From a virus: a stretch of DNA of 35,149 bases. Of the stretch, positions 30,267 through 35,149 are shown piece after piece. The notes under the pieces were generated by a model. The model searched no databases, had not been told where the DNA came from, and saw nothing but the letters and a program-made list of their open reading frames with translations. The translations under genes and the position numbers were made by a program. The DNA lies in IMG/VR virus record IMGVR_UViG_3300022540_000681, positions 1-35,149 of that record, one strand, 5' to 3'. Position 1 is the first letter of the stretch. Each line of letters opens with the position of its first letter.

Positions 30267-30673
30267 ACTTTGAAGAAAGTATACTGGAGAAAATGGACAA
30301 AATGAATGACAGTCTCGCAACTCTGAATGAGCGTCTTACTGTATTTGAAGGCAGAACTGAAAAAGCTCTTGTTGAATTGTCCGGGAAAATAAAAGGCAAT
30401 CATGAGCTGATTATCACAGATTTAAACAGATATACAGATAAAGACACCTGTGCCACATATCGAGAAAATCACGGAACGAGGGTAAGTGCTGTAGAGGAAA
30501 GATTGATTATTGTGGAGACATTGCTCAAACAACACACATATATGGCTGAGCAGGACAAAAATAATCATTCAGAGGCGTTAATTGCTTGGCTGCCTGATGT
30601 GATTAAAGCTGTCATTGTAATCGGTGGAATATTAGTGGCTTTAGCAAATGGATGGTTAAAATTCGGAGGATAA
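30263..30673 (+). CDS. XhlA-like lysis-cassette membrane protein, 136 aa
   Basis: N-terminal coiled coil (ILEKMDKMNDSLATLNERL), a polar middle, and one C-terminal membrane helix (DVIKAVIVIGGILVALANGW, about 111-130). This resembles hemolysin XhlA-type proteins that assist endolysin release. Located directly before the amidase, two bases apart. A holin-like protein lies two genes downstream. Confidence 0.65.
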   Translation: MNFEESILEKMDKMNDSLATLNERLTVFEGRTEKALVELSGKIKGNHELIITDLNRYTDKDTCATYRENHGTRVSAVEERLIIVETLLKQHTYMAEQDKNNHSEALIAWLPDVIKAVIVIGGILVALANGWLKFGG

Positions 30674-30674
30674 T

Positions 30675-31181
30675 ATGAAAGAGGTTTTGGCTGTAGTTGT
30701 CCATTGGGATGCTGGAATAATAAAAAGCATAAGGGCATTAAAAAAATGGATGACAGAAGAAACAGACCATATGTATCATCGATTCATCAAGGGAACAGAA
30801 GTTGATTACGGTAGATCCACAAATAAAAAGTGTATTGCTGTTGGCGCTCCTGTTTATACTCCATGGGCAATAAAACATTTTGGTAAATACTGCCCTGATT
30901 GGGAACATACAAAAGAGCATCCCCATAATAACAGTCCTAATAATTGTTGTATTGATATTTGTATATTGCATGACTACGAAGACGGTGGATATTCAGATAC
31001 GACAATGCTCACAGCTGCAAGCAATTGCGCTGGTATGCTAAGAGCCTATAATCTGGGAATAGAAGCCTTAGGGACTCACAGTATGATATGTGGGGAAGAT
31101 TACAAGCATTGCCCTAAGGAATTTGTAGAGAAGCCGGAACAATGGGAAAGATTCAAAGATATGGTGAGGCATAATTTATGA
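30675..31181 (+). CDS. Endolysin: N-acetylmuramoyl-L-alanine amidase
   Basis: Cleaves the amide bond between muramic acid and the peptide stem of peptidoglycan. A zinc amidase of the Amidase_2/PGRP type: H10 in VVVHWD, H84 in HPHNNSPNNCCIDICILHD (the substrate-groove segment), H135 in LGTHSMICG and C146 in DYKHCPKEF (zinc ligands H10, H135, C146 by analogy). 168 aa with no cell-wall-binding domain, the compact form usual for phages of diderm hosts. No signal peptide, so it depends on a holin. GGAGG precedes the ATG. Confidence 0.88.
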   Translation: MKEVLAVVVHWDAGIIKSIRALKKWMTEETDHMYHRFIKGTEVDYGRSTNKKCIAVGAPVYTPWAIKHFGKYCPDWEHTKEHPHNNSPNNCCIDICILHDYEDGGYSDTTMLTAASNCAGMLRAYNLGIEALGTHSMICGEDYKHCPKEFVEKPEQWERFKDMVRHNL

Positions 31182-31387
31182 AAAAGATATTTTTAATAGT
31201 AGTGATTTTATTTATCAGTTTCTCACTCTCCGCTCACAGATCTAAAATGAGGTTCTTATCAAGAACATCTGTAATTTATGCAAATGAGAATGCGCCGACT
31301 TTTGAAGAATGGAGACGAACAAGATACAGGAGGCATTCAATGTTTTTAAAATGTTGGAGGAATTATGAAAGAGAAAATGAAAAGTAG
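31178..31387 (+). CDS. Small exported protein of the lysis cassette, 69 aa
   Basis: MKKIFLIVVILFISFSLSAH is a clear signal peptide with a likely cut after LSA. The mature part is strongly basic and aromatic (EEWRRTRYRRHSMFLKCWRN). A small cationic periplasmic protein could act on the envelope during lysis; no known family. Overlaps the amidase stop and the holin-like start. Confidence 0.6.
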   Translation: MKKIFLIVVILFISFSLSAHRSKMRFLSRTSVIYANENAPTFEEWRRTRYRRHSMFLKCWRNYERENEK

Positions 31388-31556
31388 GAAGTTTTGGTTT
31401 AGTGCCTGGGGTGCTGTTTCTGCTAGTGCGGTTATGTTCTTCAGCATATACACCAAATTTGAAGCCAGCTGGATGACCTCGGCATTAGCTCTTTTAATCG
31501 GTATAGTAACGGCTTATGTCGCTATAGGATCAGCAAAAAAGAAAAAGGATGAGTAA
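31365..31556 (+). CDS. Holin-like protein, 63 aa
   Basis: Two membrane segments (FWFSAWGAVSASAVMFFSIY about 10-29, and WMTSALALLIGIVTAYVAIG about 36-55), a positive start and a Lys-rich end (SAKKKKDE): the class II holin layout. GGAGG is three bases before ATG 31365; a second ATG at 31377 could give a shorter form, as in dual-start holins. It lies between the amidase and the spanin-like genes. Confidence 0.75.
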   Translation: MKEKMKSRKFWFSAWGAVSASAVMFFSIYTKFEASWMTSALALLIGIVTAYVAIGSAKKKKDE

Positions 31557-32017
31557 TGAAATGGTTAAAATTAGTATTATTTTTATTATGCTTCTCGCTA
31601 TTTTCTCAGGATGTGCCAGTACTAGAGTTATTGAATCAGCAAGAGATAGGATTAATGAACTTGAGGGCCTTAATGAAGCAGGGACAGCAAGAAACATTGA
31701 GCTTGCAGAACTCCTTGAATCAGAAAGATCAGGAAATGAAGCTATTAGGATTATCGTTGAATCTCAAAAATCAGAAATTGACGGCTATCTTCAATCAGCA
31801 AAAAATAGAACTGAATCGGAAAAACGAATTGCGGAAGGCATCGGAGATATCTTTGTCGATGGAGAAACAGAGCTTGAAGGGGTTATCAGGAGATATTACC
31901 TCCTTAGAGCTTACTTTGAATCTCTGGAAGTTCTGGAGTAAGATATTTATACCTGTATTGATAGCTTTAGTTCTGGCTGTAATTGTTTTGACTATGATAA
32001 TAATTAAGAAAAAATAA
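31556..32017 (+). CDS. Membrane-anchored coiled-coil protein, i-spanin-like (overlapping)
   Basis: MKWLKLVLFLLCFSLFSQDV gives a signal sequence, followed by a Gln/Leu/Lys-rich periplasmic coiled coil, and a C-terminal membrane helix (IFIPVLIALVLAVIVLTMII) with KKK. The helix lies beyond the end of the overlapping lipoprotein gene, so it is not a by-product of that frame. AAGGA six bases before the ATG. Together with 31561-31941 it makes a spanin-like pair linking inner and outer membranes. The C-terminal rather than N-terminal anchor is unusual for Rz. Confidence 0.6.
   Translation: MKWLKLVLFLLCFSLFSQDVPVLELLNQQEIGLMNLRALMKQGQQETLSLQNSLNQKDQEMKLLGLSLNLKNQKLTAIFNQQKIELNRKNELRKASEISLSMEKQSLKGLSGDITSLELTLNLWKFWSKIFIPVLIALVLAVIVLTMIIIKKK
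31561..31941 (+). CDS. Outer-membrane lipoprotein, o-spanin-like (overlapping)
   Basis: MVKISIIFIMLLAIFSGC is a lipoprotein signal with lipobox F-S-G-C; the mature part is a Glu/Ser-rich helix (about 105 aa) ending YFESLEVLE. By place and type it resembles an Rz1-like o-spanin, though much longer than Rz1. An earlier in-frame ATG at 31549 touches the AAGG and is too close to it; 31561 has better spacing. The whole gene lies inside the out-of-frame ORF 31556-32017. Confidence 0.6.
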   Translation: MVKISIIFIMLLAIFSGCASTRVIESARDRINELEGLNEAGTARNIELAELLESERSGNEAIRIIVESQKSEIDGYLQSAKNRTESEKRIAEGIGDIFVDGETELEGVIRRYYLLRAYFESLEVLE

Positions 32018-32018
32018 A

Positions 32019-32069
32019 CCGCCTCTCTGTCCGATGAGGCGGCAAGGATATCAAGATCCAACAGAGAGG
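32019..32069. terminator. Two-way terminator with alternative hairpins
   Basis: CCGCCTC (32019-32025) pairs with GAGGCGG (32036-32042); on the minus strand this is followed by TTTATTTTTTC and ends the leftward operon. The overlapping CCTCTCTGT (32022-32030) instead pairs with ACAGAGAGG (32061-32069), followed by TTAATTCTTTT on the plus strand, ending the lysis operon. Confidence 0.8.
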
Positions 32070-32378
32070 TTAATTCTTTTCCTGTTCATATCTATATTTA
32101 AGCCACTGTTCCCCAATTTCATCACTACAAAACGCGTCAATTATTTGTATCTTTTCGATATCTGAGGACTCATGTAGTTTTTTAACTGCACCTCTAATTG
32201 ACCTCTGAATGAGAAGTGGATAGATACTCTTAACCCACAAATCACAATCTAATTCAAGTTGATCTATTTGTTGTAAGCAAGGTGTTTCTATATAATTGTC
32301 ATCAATAAAATCCCCTTCGTAAAAGTCAAAGTCATCAGCCTTCTCACACATCCATTTAATAAAATCTATATCTATCAT
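32070..32378 (-). CDS. Hypothetical acidic protein, 102 aa
   Basis: Last gene of the leftward operon. Very acidic N-terminal half (KADDFDFYEGDFIDDNYIE), helical C-terminal half ending QWLKYRYEQEKN. No motif recognised. Starts within the end of the RusA-like gene (four-base overlap), so possibly a partner or regulator of it. Confidence 0.55.
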   Translation of the reverse strand: MIDIDFIKWMCEKADDFDFYEGDFIDDNYIETPCLQQIDQLELDCDLWVKSIYPLLIQRSIRGAVKKLHESSDIEKIQIIDAFCSDEIGEQWLKYRYEQEKN

Positions 32379-32800
32379 AAAATAACCTCCACCGTTGCTA
32401 TTACCCTATCTGTTATACATCCATATATTCCATCATCACCACCATGGCAAACATGCATAAAATTATCATCGGGAATATATCCATTTTTTACAAGCCAGTC
32501 ACAAAAAAACTTATCAACGATATCAGTTATATTCCTTGTATCGAATAATCGTTTCATTTTCTTTTCCACAAAATAAGTGATTCTGATTTTCTCTGCTTTG
32601 AATAGTTCTCCCTGAATCGGTTTAAAAAGCTGTTTCATCTGATTATTTACAATAAAGTTTAAATTCCTGTATGTGTTTAGGTTTAGATATTTTCTATTGT
32701 AAGGGGTCCCAGCTGCAAGCCTTTTTTTATTCTTCTCCGATCGTGCTTTCAATGATATTGGAAAATCAATATAAGTAGGTAGGTAGAATGTATATATCAT
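32375..32800 (-). CDS. RusA-like Holliday junction resolvase
   Basis: Probably cuts branched DNA during recombination or before packaging. The C-terminal half has the RusA pattern: RLFDTRNITDIVDKFFCDWL (85-104) with acidic D87, D93 and D96, then NGYIPDDNFMHV (D111/D112), then a closing strand (DRVIATVEVI). The usual D-x-D-N is changed to D-T-R-N, so the catalytic set needs checking. 141 aa fits the family. Overlaps both neighbours. Confidence 0.65.
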   Translation of the reverse strand: MIYTFYLPTYIDFPISLKARSEKNKKRLAAGTPYNRKYLNLNTYRNLNFIVNNQMKQLFKPIQGELFKAEKIRITYFVEKKMKRLFDTRNITDIVDKFFCDWLVKNGYIPDDNFMHVCHGGDDGIYGCITDRVIATVEVIL

Positions 32801-33006
32801 AACAACTCCCGGAATCTCTCTACTTTCATTAAGAATGTATTGGTCCTATAAAACTCTCCGCATTCTCTTTCCTCTAGGAGATTTATTCCAGACGTTCTTT
32901 CAGTGCAAATATATGCAGCGATAGAAACCTTTCCACCCACCTGCATTATTTCGCAAGGCGTATCAATAGGCATCCCTTCAGATAATTCTTTCCATTCATT
33001 ACTCAT
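32797..33006 (-). CDS. Hypothetical protein, 69 aa
   Basis: Starts directly after the preceding stop (TAA-ATG), with GGAG upstream. NEWKELSEGMPIDTPCEIMQ, then VSIAAYICTERTSG looks like a small beta-barrel type phage protein (W-x-x-L and repeated strand pattern as in DUF551-type proteins), but I cannot assign it firmly. Confidence 0.55.
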   Translation of the reverse strand: MSNEWKELSEGMPIDTPCEIMQVGGKVSIAAYICTERTSGINLLEERECGEFYRTNTFLMKVERFRELL

Positions 33007-33339
33007 TTAATTGACTCCTGCCTTATTGTTAAATAACTCCTCCATAAGTTTATCAGCATCATCGAATATTGATTTCCTTAATCCCGGCTTACATCTTGCC
33101 TTCCCTTTGCACATATGCCGTAACAAAACTACTGCTGTAATCTCTTTGATGAAATAATCAATAATTTGCTTTTTATTTTCTGTGAGGTCTTTGTTTGACC
33201 CTTTATATTTAGCTCTATGTTTTTTGCTTCCGATATCAACAAGAAACTGTAATGCCTCAGAAGCTTCTTTTCTGACTTTTAGGATTTCATCTTTAATCTT
33301 CATATTGCTCTGAAATTTTTTAGTTTGTCTTTTATTCAT
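33007..33339 (-). CDS. Basic helical protein, 110 aa
   Basis: Lys/Arg-rich start (MNKRQTKKFQSNMKIKDEIL) and helices throughout, with a Cys pair in MCKGKARCKPG. Probably nucleic-acid binding; no family recognised. Overlaps the upstream small gene by four bases (ATGA). Confidence 0.55.
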   Translation of the reverse strand: MNKRQTKKFQSNMKIKDEILKVRKEASEALQFLVDIGSKKHRAKYKGSNKDLTENKKQIIDYFIKEITAVVLLRHMCKGKARCKPGLRKSIFDDADKLMEELFNNKAGVN

Positions 33340-33470
33340 TTCTTTTTAATCTCCTCTTCCAGAGCTAATACCCTGTCTGTCAATAGTCCGCATACATCAA
33401 CTAGCTCTTTTATTGTTGCTGTCTGTGTTTTCTGAGTGTCTATTATTCCCTGTAATATTTCTTCGTTCAT
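33336..33470 (-). CDS. Small coiled-coil protein, 44 aa
   Basis: MNEEILQGIIDTQKTQTATI, then LLTDRVLALEEEIKKK, an amphipathic helix. AAGGAAGG precedes the ATG, and the stop overlaps the next start, so it is translated with that gene. Function unknown. Confidence 0.6.
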   Translation of the reverse strand: MNEEILQGIIDTQKTQTATIKELVDVCGLLTDRVLALEEEIKKK

Positions 33471-33509
33471 TTTAATTCCTTCCTTTTAAATAGCGAGGAT
33501 TCCCGCAGT

Positions 33510-34091
33510 TTAAACACTAAAGTATTCATCTAAAATCTCAACAGGATAAGAATTCACTTTACCCCATCTTTCATCAGGTATTTTGTGTATTTCAGATCCA
33601 TAAGCACCACAAGTTTTCTTAAGCTCTTTCCCGTGTATAGCCATTTCAGATCTGTTTATCTTCATTCCCTTAATCGCACAATAAGCAGCAAGTGAATAAT
33701 AATCCTCTTTTACAGGTTCGGGTAATGCTGTTTGATTTTTGAACCCTTTGAGCTCAGACATAACAGCAGCCATGAATTTCTGATTAACTTGTTGCTGCTC
33801 TGCCATGAATGTTAAAAGTACATCCATTTGATTAGGTGTGGATACAAGTTCTAATGTTTGAATTGGTTTTCTTGCATTTTCCATGAGGATTCTTACAGCA
33901 TCTTTTGACATTGATCCTGATGTTAAGACTTGCTCAACTTCATCAACAGTCATAACCATTGGACATTTTGTCCTATGTGCCTTCCTTACTTTTTCATTTA
34001 TATCAGGGTTTCTCTCTCCTACCTTTTGAATCCATCTTCTTATTGTTCTTGATTCCTTCCCTGTAAACTCTGCTAATTCTTTAACTGTCAT
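33510..34091 (-). CDS. Phage regulator with antirepressor-type C-terminus, 193 aa
   Basis: Probable DNA-binding developmental regulator. Residues 1-25 (TVKELAEFTGKESRTIRRWI) form a helix-turn-helix of the excisionase/MerR-like kind. A linker with TVDEVEQVL and a helical segment (LLTFMAEQQQVNQKF) follows. The C-terminal 60 residues (YYSLAAYCAIKGMKINRSEM, then DERWGKVNSYPVEILDEYF) match the C-terminal domain often found behind Rha/KilA-type antirepressor modules. It forms an ATGA overlap with the ribbon-helix-helix gene upstream. Confidence 0.65.
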   Translation of the reverse strand: MTVKELAEFTGKESRTIRRWIQKVGERNPDINEKVRKAHRTKCPMVMTVDEVEQVLTSGSMSKDAVRILMENARKPIQTLELVSTPNQMDVLLTFMAEQQQVNQKFMAAVMSELKGFKNQTALPEPVKEDYYSLAAYCAIKGMKINRSEMAIHGKELKKTCGAYGSEIHKIPDERWGKVNSYPVEILDEYFSV

Positions 34092-34234
34092 TTACCCAGC
34101 TCCTTTAAATTATGATTGATCAGCATAATTAAATAGCCACTGACAGACATATTGTAATGATCTGCCGCATCTTTAATTCTAATTTTAAACTCTGGTAAAC
34201 ATCTTACCATTATCGCACTTTCTTTTAATCCCAT
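34088..34234 (-). CDS. Ribbon-helix-helix protein, Arc/CopG-like, 48 aa
   Basis: MGLKESAIMVRCLPEFKIRI gives the beta strand and first helix; AADHYNMSVSGYLIMLINHN gives the turn (MSVSGYL) and second helix of a ribbon-helix-helix. 48 aa is typical of Arc-type repressors. AGAGG precedes the ATG. First gene of the leftward operon and next to its divergent promoters, so self-regulation is likely. Its stop overlaps the next start. Confidence 0.72.
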   Translation of the reverse strand: MGLKESAIMVRCLPEFKIRIKDAADHYNMSVSGYLIMLINHNLKELGK

Positions 34235-34251
34235 AATTACCTCTTAATACG

Positions 34252-34280
34252 ATAATATAACAAAAGTTAATATATTGCAA
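34252..34280 (-). promoter_or_regulatory. Leftward promoter of the regulator/resolvase operon
   Basis: On the minus strand, TTGCAA (34275-34280), 17 bases, TATTAT (34252-34257). The palindrome TATTGCAATA (34273-34282) covers the -35 and may be an operator for the ribbon-helix-helix protein. Confidence 0.7.
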
Positions 34281-34289
34281 TACTTTATA

Positions 34290-34318
34290 TTGACTATTAT
34301 ATGGATATCCCTTAGTAT
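34290..34318 (+). promoter_or_regulatory. Divergent rightward promoter before the structured RNA region
   Basis: TTGACT (34290-34295), 17 bases, TAGTAT (34313-34318). The -35 begins ten bases from the leftward -35, so one bound regulator could act on both. Confidence 0.65.
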
Positions 34319-34362
34319 CTTAATTAGATAGTTGTAGTAGGCTATATAAAAAGGAGGATGAT

Positions 34363-34377
34363 ATGAGAACCCGTTAA
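34363..34377 (+). CDS. Four-codon leader ORF (MRTR)
   Basis: ATG-AGA-ACC-CGT-TAA follows a near-perfect AAGGAGGATGAT, the strongest ribosome binding site in this region, but codes for only four residues. It stands about 40 bases after the predicted transcription start and directly before the structured region, like leader peptides that tie ribosome position to RNA folding. Confidence 0.45.
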   Translation: MRTR

Positions 34378-34501
34378 AGGCGGGAACTGCCGTTTACCTG
34401 TCATGGGTGGCGGTGGTAGCGGCTTGCCAGTTAAGTGAGAGGGGTATTGAAAAATTATACTAAACTGGATAGTGGGACACCGGCGAAACAGGTGCCATTA
34501 A
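34378..34501 (+). ncRNA. Probable structured RNA leader
   Basis: No gene is visible. The stretch is richer in G and C than its surroundings and holds several possible pairings: AACTG with CAGTT around CCG/CGG (about 34385-34432), ACC-TGTCATG-GGT, and GG(A)CACC with GGTGCC near 34475-34497. It matches no riboswitch or ribozyme class I can name. Confidence 0.35.
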
Positions 34502-34679
34502 GCACAGGTGGTGGAATTGGTAGACACTGGTAGTCGGAACCGATCAGGAGAACAGCAAACGGGTTTTCAGGAAATGGGAAATTCACGGTAGTAATTTATT
34601 ATTATATCGTTTGCCATGGTGATTCTCCAACCGAGCCGAAAGGTAAATGATCATGCTCGTTCAATCCGGGCCCTGTGCA
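34502..34679 (+). tRNA. tRNA-like RNA, class II (Leu/Ser type) with about 90-nt insertion
   Basis: Acceptor GCACAGG (34502-34508) pairs perfectly with CCTGTGC (34672-34678), discriminator A79. D-arm: GTG-GAATTGGTAGA-CAC, the tRNA-Leu type. T-arm: GCTCG-TTCAATC-CGGGC (34655-34671), five pairs and a seven-base loop. An anticodon-like arm GGTAG-TCGGAAC-CGATC (34529-34545) has one mismatch and C instead of U at position 33. The part between it and the T-arm is about 109 nt and holds its own stems: GGAGAA with TTCTCC, GCAAACG with CGTTTGC. The normal length is about 87 nt; identity and function are uncertain. Confidence 0.6.
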
Positions 34680-34719
34680 TACTTGATATAATCAAGGGCA
34701 AATATATAAGGTGGTAAGA

Positions 34720-35112
34720 ATGGAAAAAGAAAATGTAATTATGAAGGTTTTGGAAATGTTAATTAACAGCAATGATTCTGTTATTAATAATTCATCAGCA
34801 ATTTTAGAATGCAATTCATCACTAGCAAGTCAGTATGTAGGGGAATTTTGTATTATACGGACATACTCAGCAGGGGTCCATTTTGGAAGAGTTGAACAGG
34901 CTGAAGGAAAAGAAGTTGTATTGTCAGCAGCACGAAGGATCTGGAGTTGGTCTGATAGGTTTACATTAAGTAAAATTGCAGAAGATGGATTAGAAACAGC
35001 AAAAGTTTCTTGTCTTGTTGATAATATTTATTTGTCTGAATCTATTGAAATTCTGCCTGTTTCAGACAAATCGAGGGAGTCTATTTATGCTATTAAAGAA
35101 CATAATTCATAA
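34720..35112 (+). CDS. Conserved phage protein (DUF6948-like), 130 aa
   Basis: YVGEFCIIRTYSAGVHFGRV (about 39-58), EGKEVVLSAARRIWSWSDRF and the end IYLSESIEILPVSDKSRESI match a widespread phage family of unknown function, with invariant-looking R-T-Y-S-A-G-V and A-R-R-I-W segments. AAGGTGG precedes ATG 34720, about 40 bases after the tRNA-like RNA. The next gene, with the Gly/Tyr/Asp tail, starts inside its 3' end; as I recall, this family often has such a neighbour. Confidence 0.72.
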   Translation: MEKENVIMKVLEMLINSNDSVINNSSAILECNSSLASQYVGEFCIIRTYSAGVHFGRVEQAEGKEVVLSAARRIWSWSDRFTLSKIAEDGLETAKVSCLVDNIYLSESIEILPVSDKSRESIYAIKEHNS

Positions 35113-35149
35113 ACAGCGTTCCGGGCACGGTTACGGTTACGGTGACGGT
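35087..35149 (+). CDS. N-terminal part of Gly/Tyr/Asp-tail small protein (junction-spanning)
   Basis: ATG 35087 follows GAGGGAG by seven bases and reads MLLKNIIHKQRSGHGYGYGD, running exactly to the last base. It overlaps the preceding gene out of frame. Joined to base 17 onward of the window across the shared 16 bases, it ends SGYGDG-stop, 27 residues in all. A short basic, hydrophobic head carries a repetitive tail; function unknown. Confidence 0.65.
   Translation, partial: MLLKNIIHKQRSGHGYGYGDG
35134..35149. repeat. Right copy of terminal 16-bp direct repeat
   Basis: CGGTTACGGTGACGGT, identical to bases 1-16 and 19-34. It marks the contig closure point within a short period-18 repeat array. 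Confidence 0.9.

Noticed and set aside
31549-31560. ATG 31549 as the start of the lipoprotein
   Set aside because: The AAGG directly touches this ATG; ATG 31561 has workable spacing and gives a normal-length signal peptide.
34440-34500. Hammerhead ribozyme (CGAAAC present)
   Set aside because: The required CUGANGA core is absent; CTGGATA upstream does not match.
34502-34679. tmRNA
   Set aside because: The acceptor lacks the G3-U70 alanine identity pair, the D-arm has a normal tRNA stem, and no tag ending in Ala-Ala or typical pseudoknots were found; a GCA-AAC reading frame inside does not give a known tag pattern.

Overview
The window looks like the complete, or almost complete, genome of a small tailed phage of the siphovirus type. 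Its last 16 bases repeat its first 16, and joining the two ends there rebuilds a small intact gene across the junction. It therefore behaves like a circular or circularly permuted contig of about 35.1 kb, cut inside a short GGTTACGGTGACGGT repeat. The DNA is AT-rich. Genes use strong AGGAG-type ribosome binding sites, sigma70-like promoters (one a perfect TTGACA-17-TATAAT) and ATGA/TAATG overlaps. Two lipoproteins and a spanin-like pair in the lysis cassette point to a diderm host. The classical promoters and Shine-Dalgarno sites argue against Bacteroidota. The host genus cannot be told from the sequence.

Layout. (1) 1-9.1 kb, rightward: small accessory genes, one leftward PD-(D/E)XK nuclease (800-1270), then the replication and recombination block: ERF annealing protein, HNH nuclease, a replication protein with a Phg_2220-type C-terminus, a zinc-finger protein, and several small unknowns including a nucleotidyltransferase-like gene at 7529 behind a pair of direct repeats. 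(2) 9.2-13.8 kb: PLD-like protein, small and large terminase, portal, MuF-like head protein, then an inserted HNH endonuclease. (3) 14.5-15.8 kb, leftward: six small early-type genes from a perfect consensus promoter. It lies back-to-back with the promoter of a rightward Rha-like regulator operon (15.95-17.06 kb), and an inverted repeat covers both -35 boxes. (4) 17.2-30.2 kb: scaffold, P22-type coat protein, head-tail connectors, tail tube, tail chaperones with a probable -1 frameshift, tape measure, distal tail and fibre-like proteins, and a small lipoprotein. (5) 30.2-32.0 kb: lysis cassette (XhlA-like protein, amidase, holin-like protein, overlapping spanin-like pair). (6) 32.07-34.23 kb, leftward: RusA-like resolvase, antirepressor-like regulator, ribbon-helix-helix protein. 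(7) 34.29-35.15 kb, rightward: a promoter, a four-codon leader ORF, a structured region with a 178-nt tRNA-like RNA, then a gene running into the Gly/Tyr/Asp-tail protein across the contig junction.

No integrase, CI-type repressor, partition genes or DNA polymerase are recognisable. The phage is thus either virulent, extrachromosomal when dormant, or carries an unrecognised lysogeny module; the regulators suggest a developmental switch.

Most unusual features: the tRNA-like RNA with about 90 extra nucleotides; a 38-nt acceptor plus T-arm mini-tRNA-like element; two or three genes whose -10 box sits exactly where the transcript should begin at the ATG (leaderless); a repeated ATAACACA motif six bases upstream of -10-like boxes; and an out-of-frame overlapping spanin-like pair.
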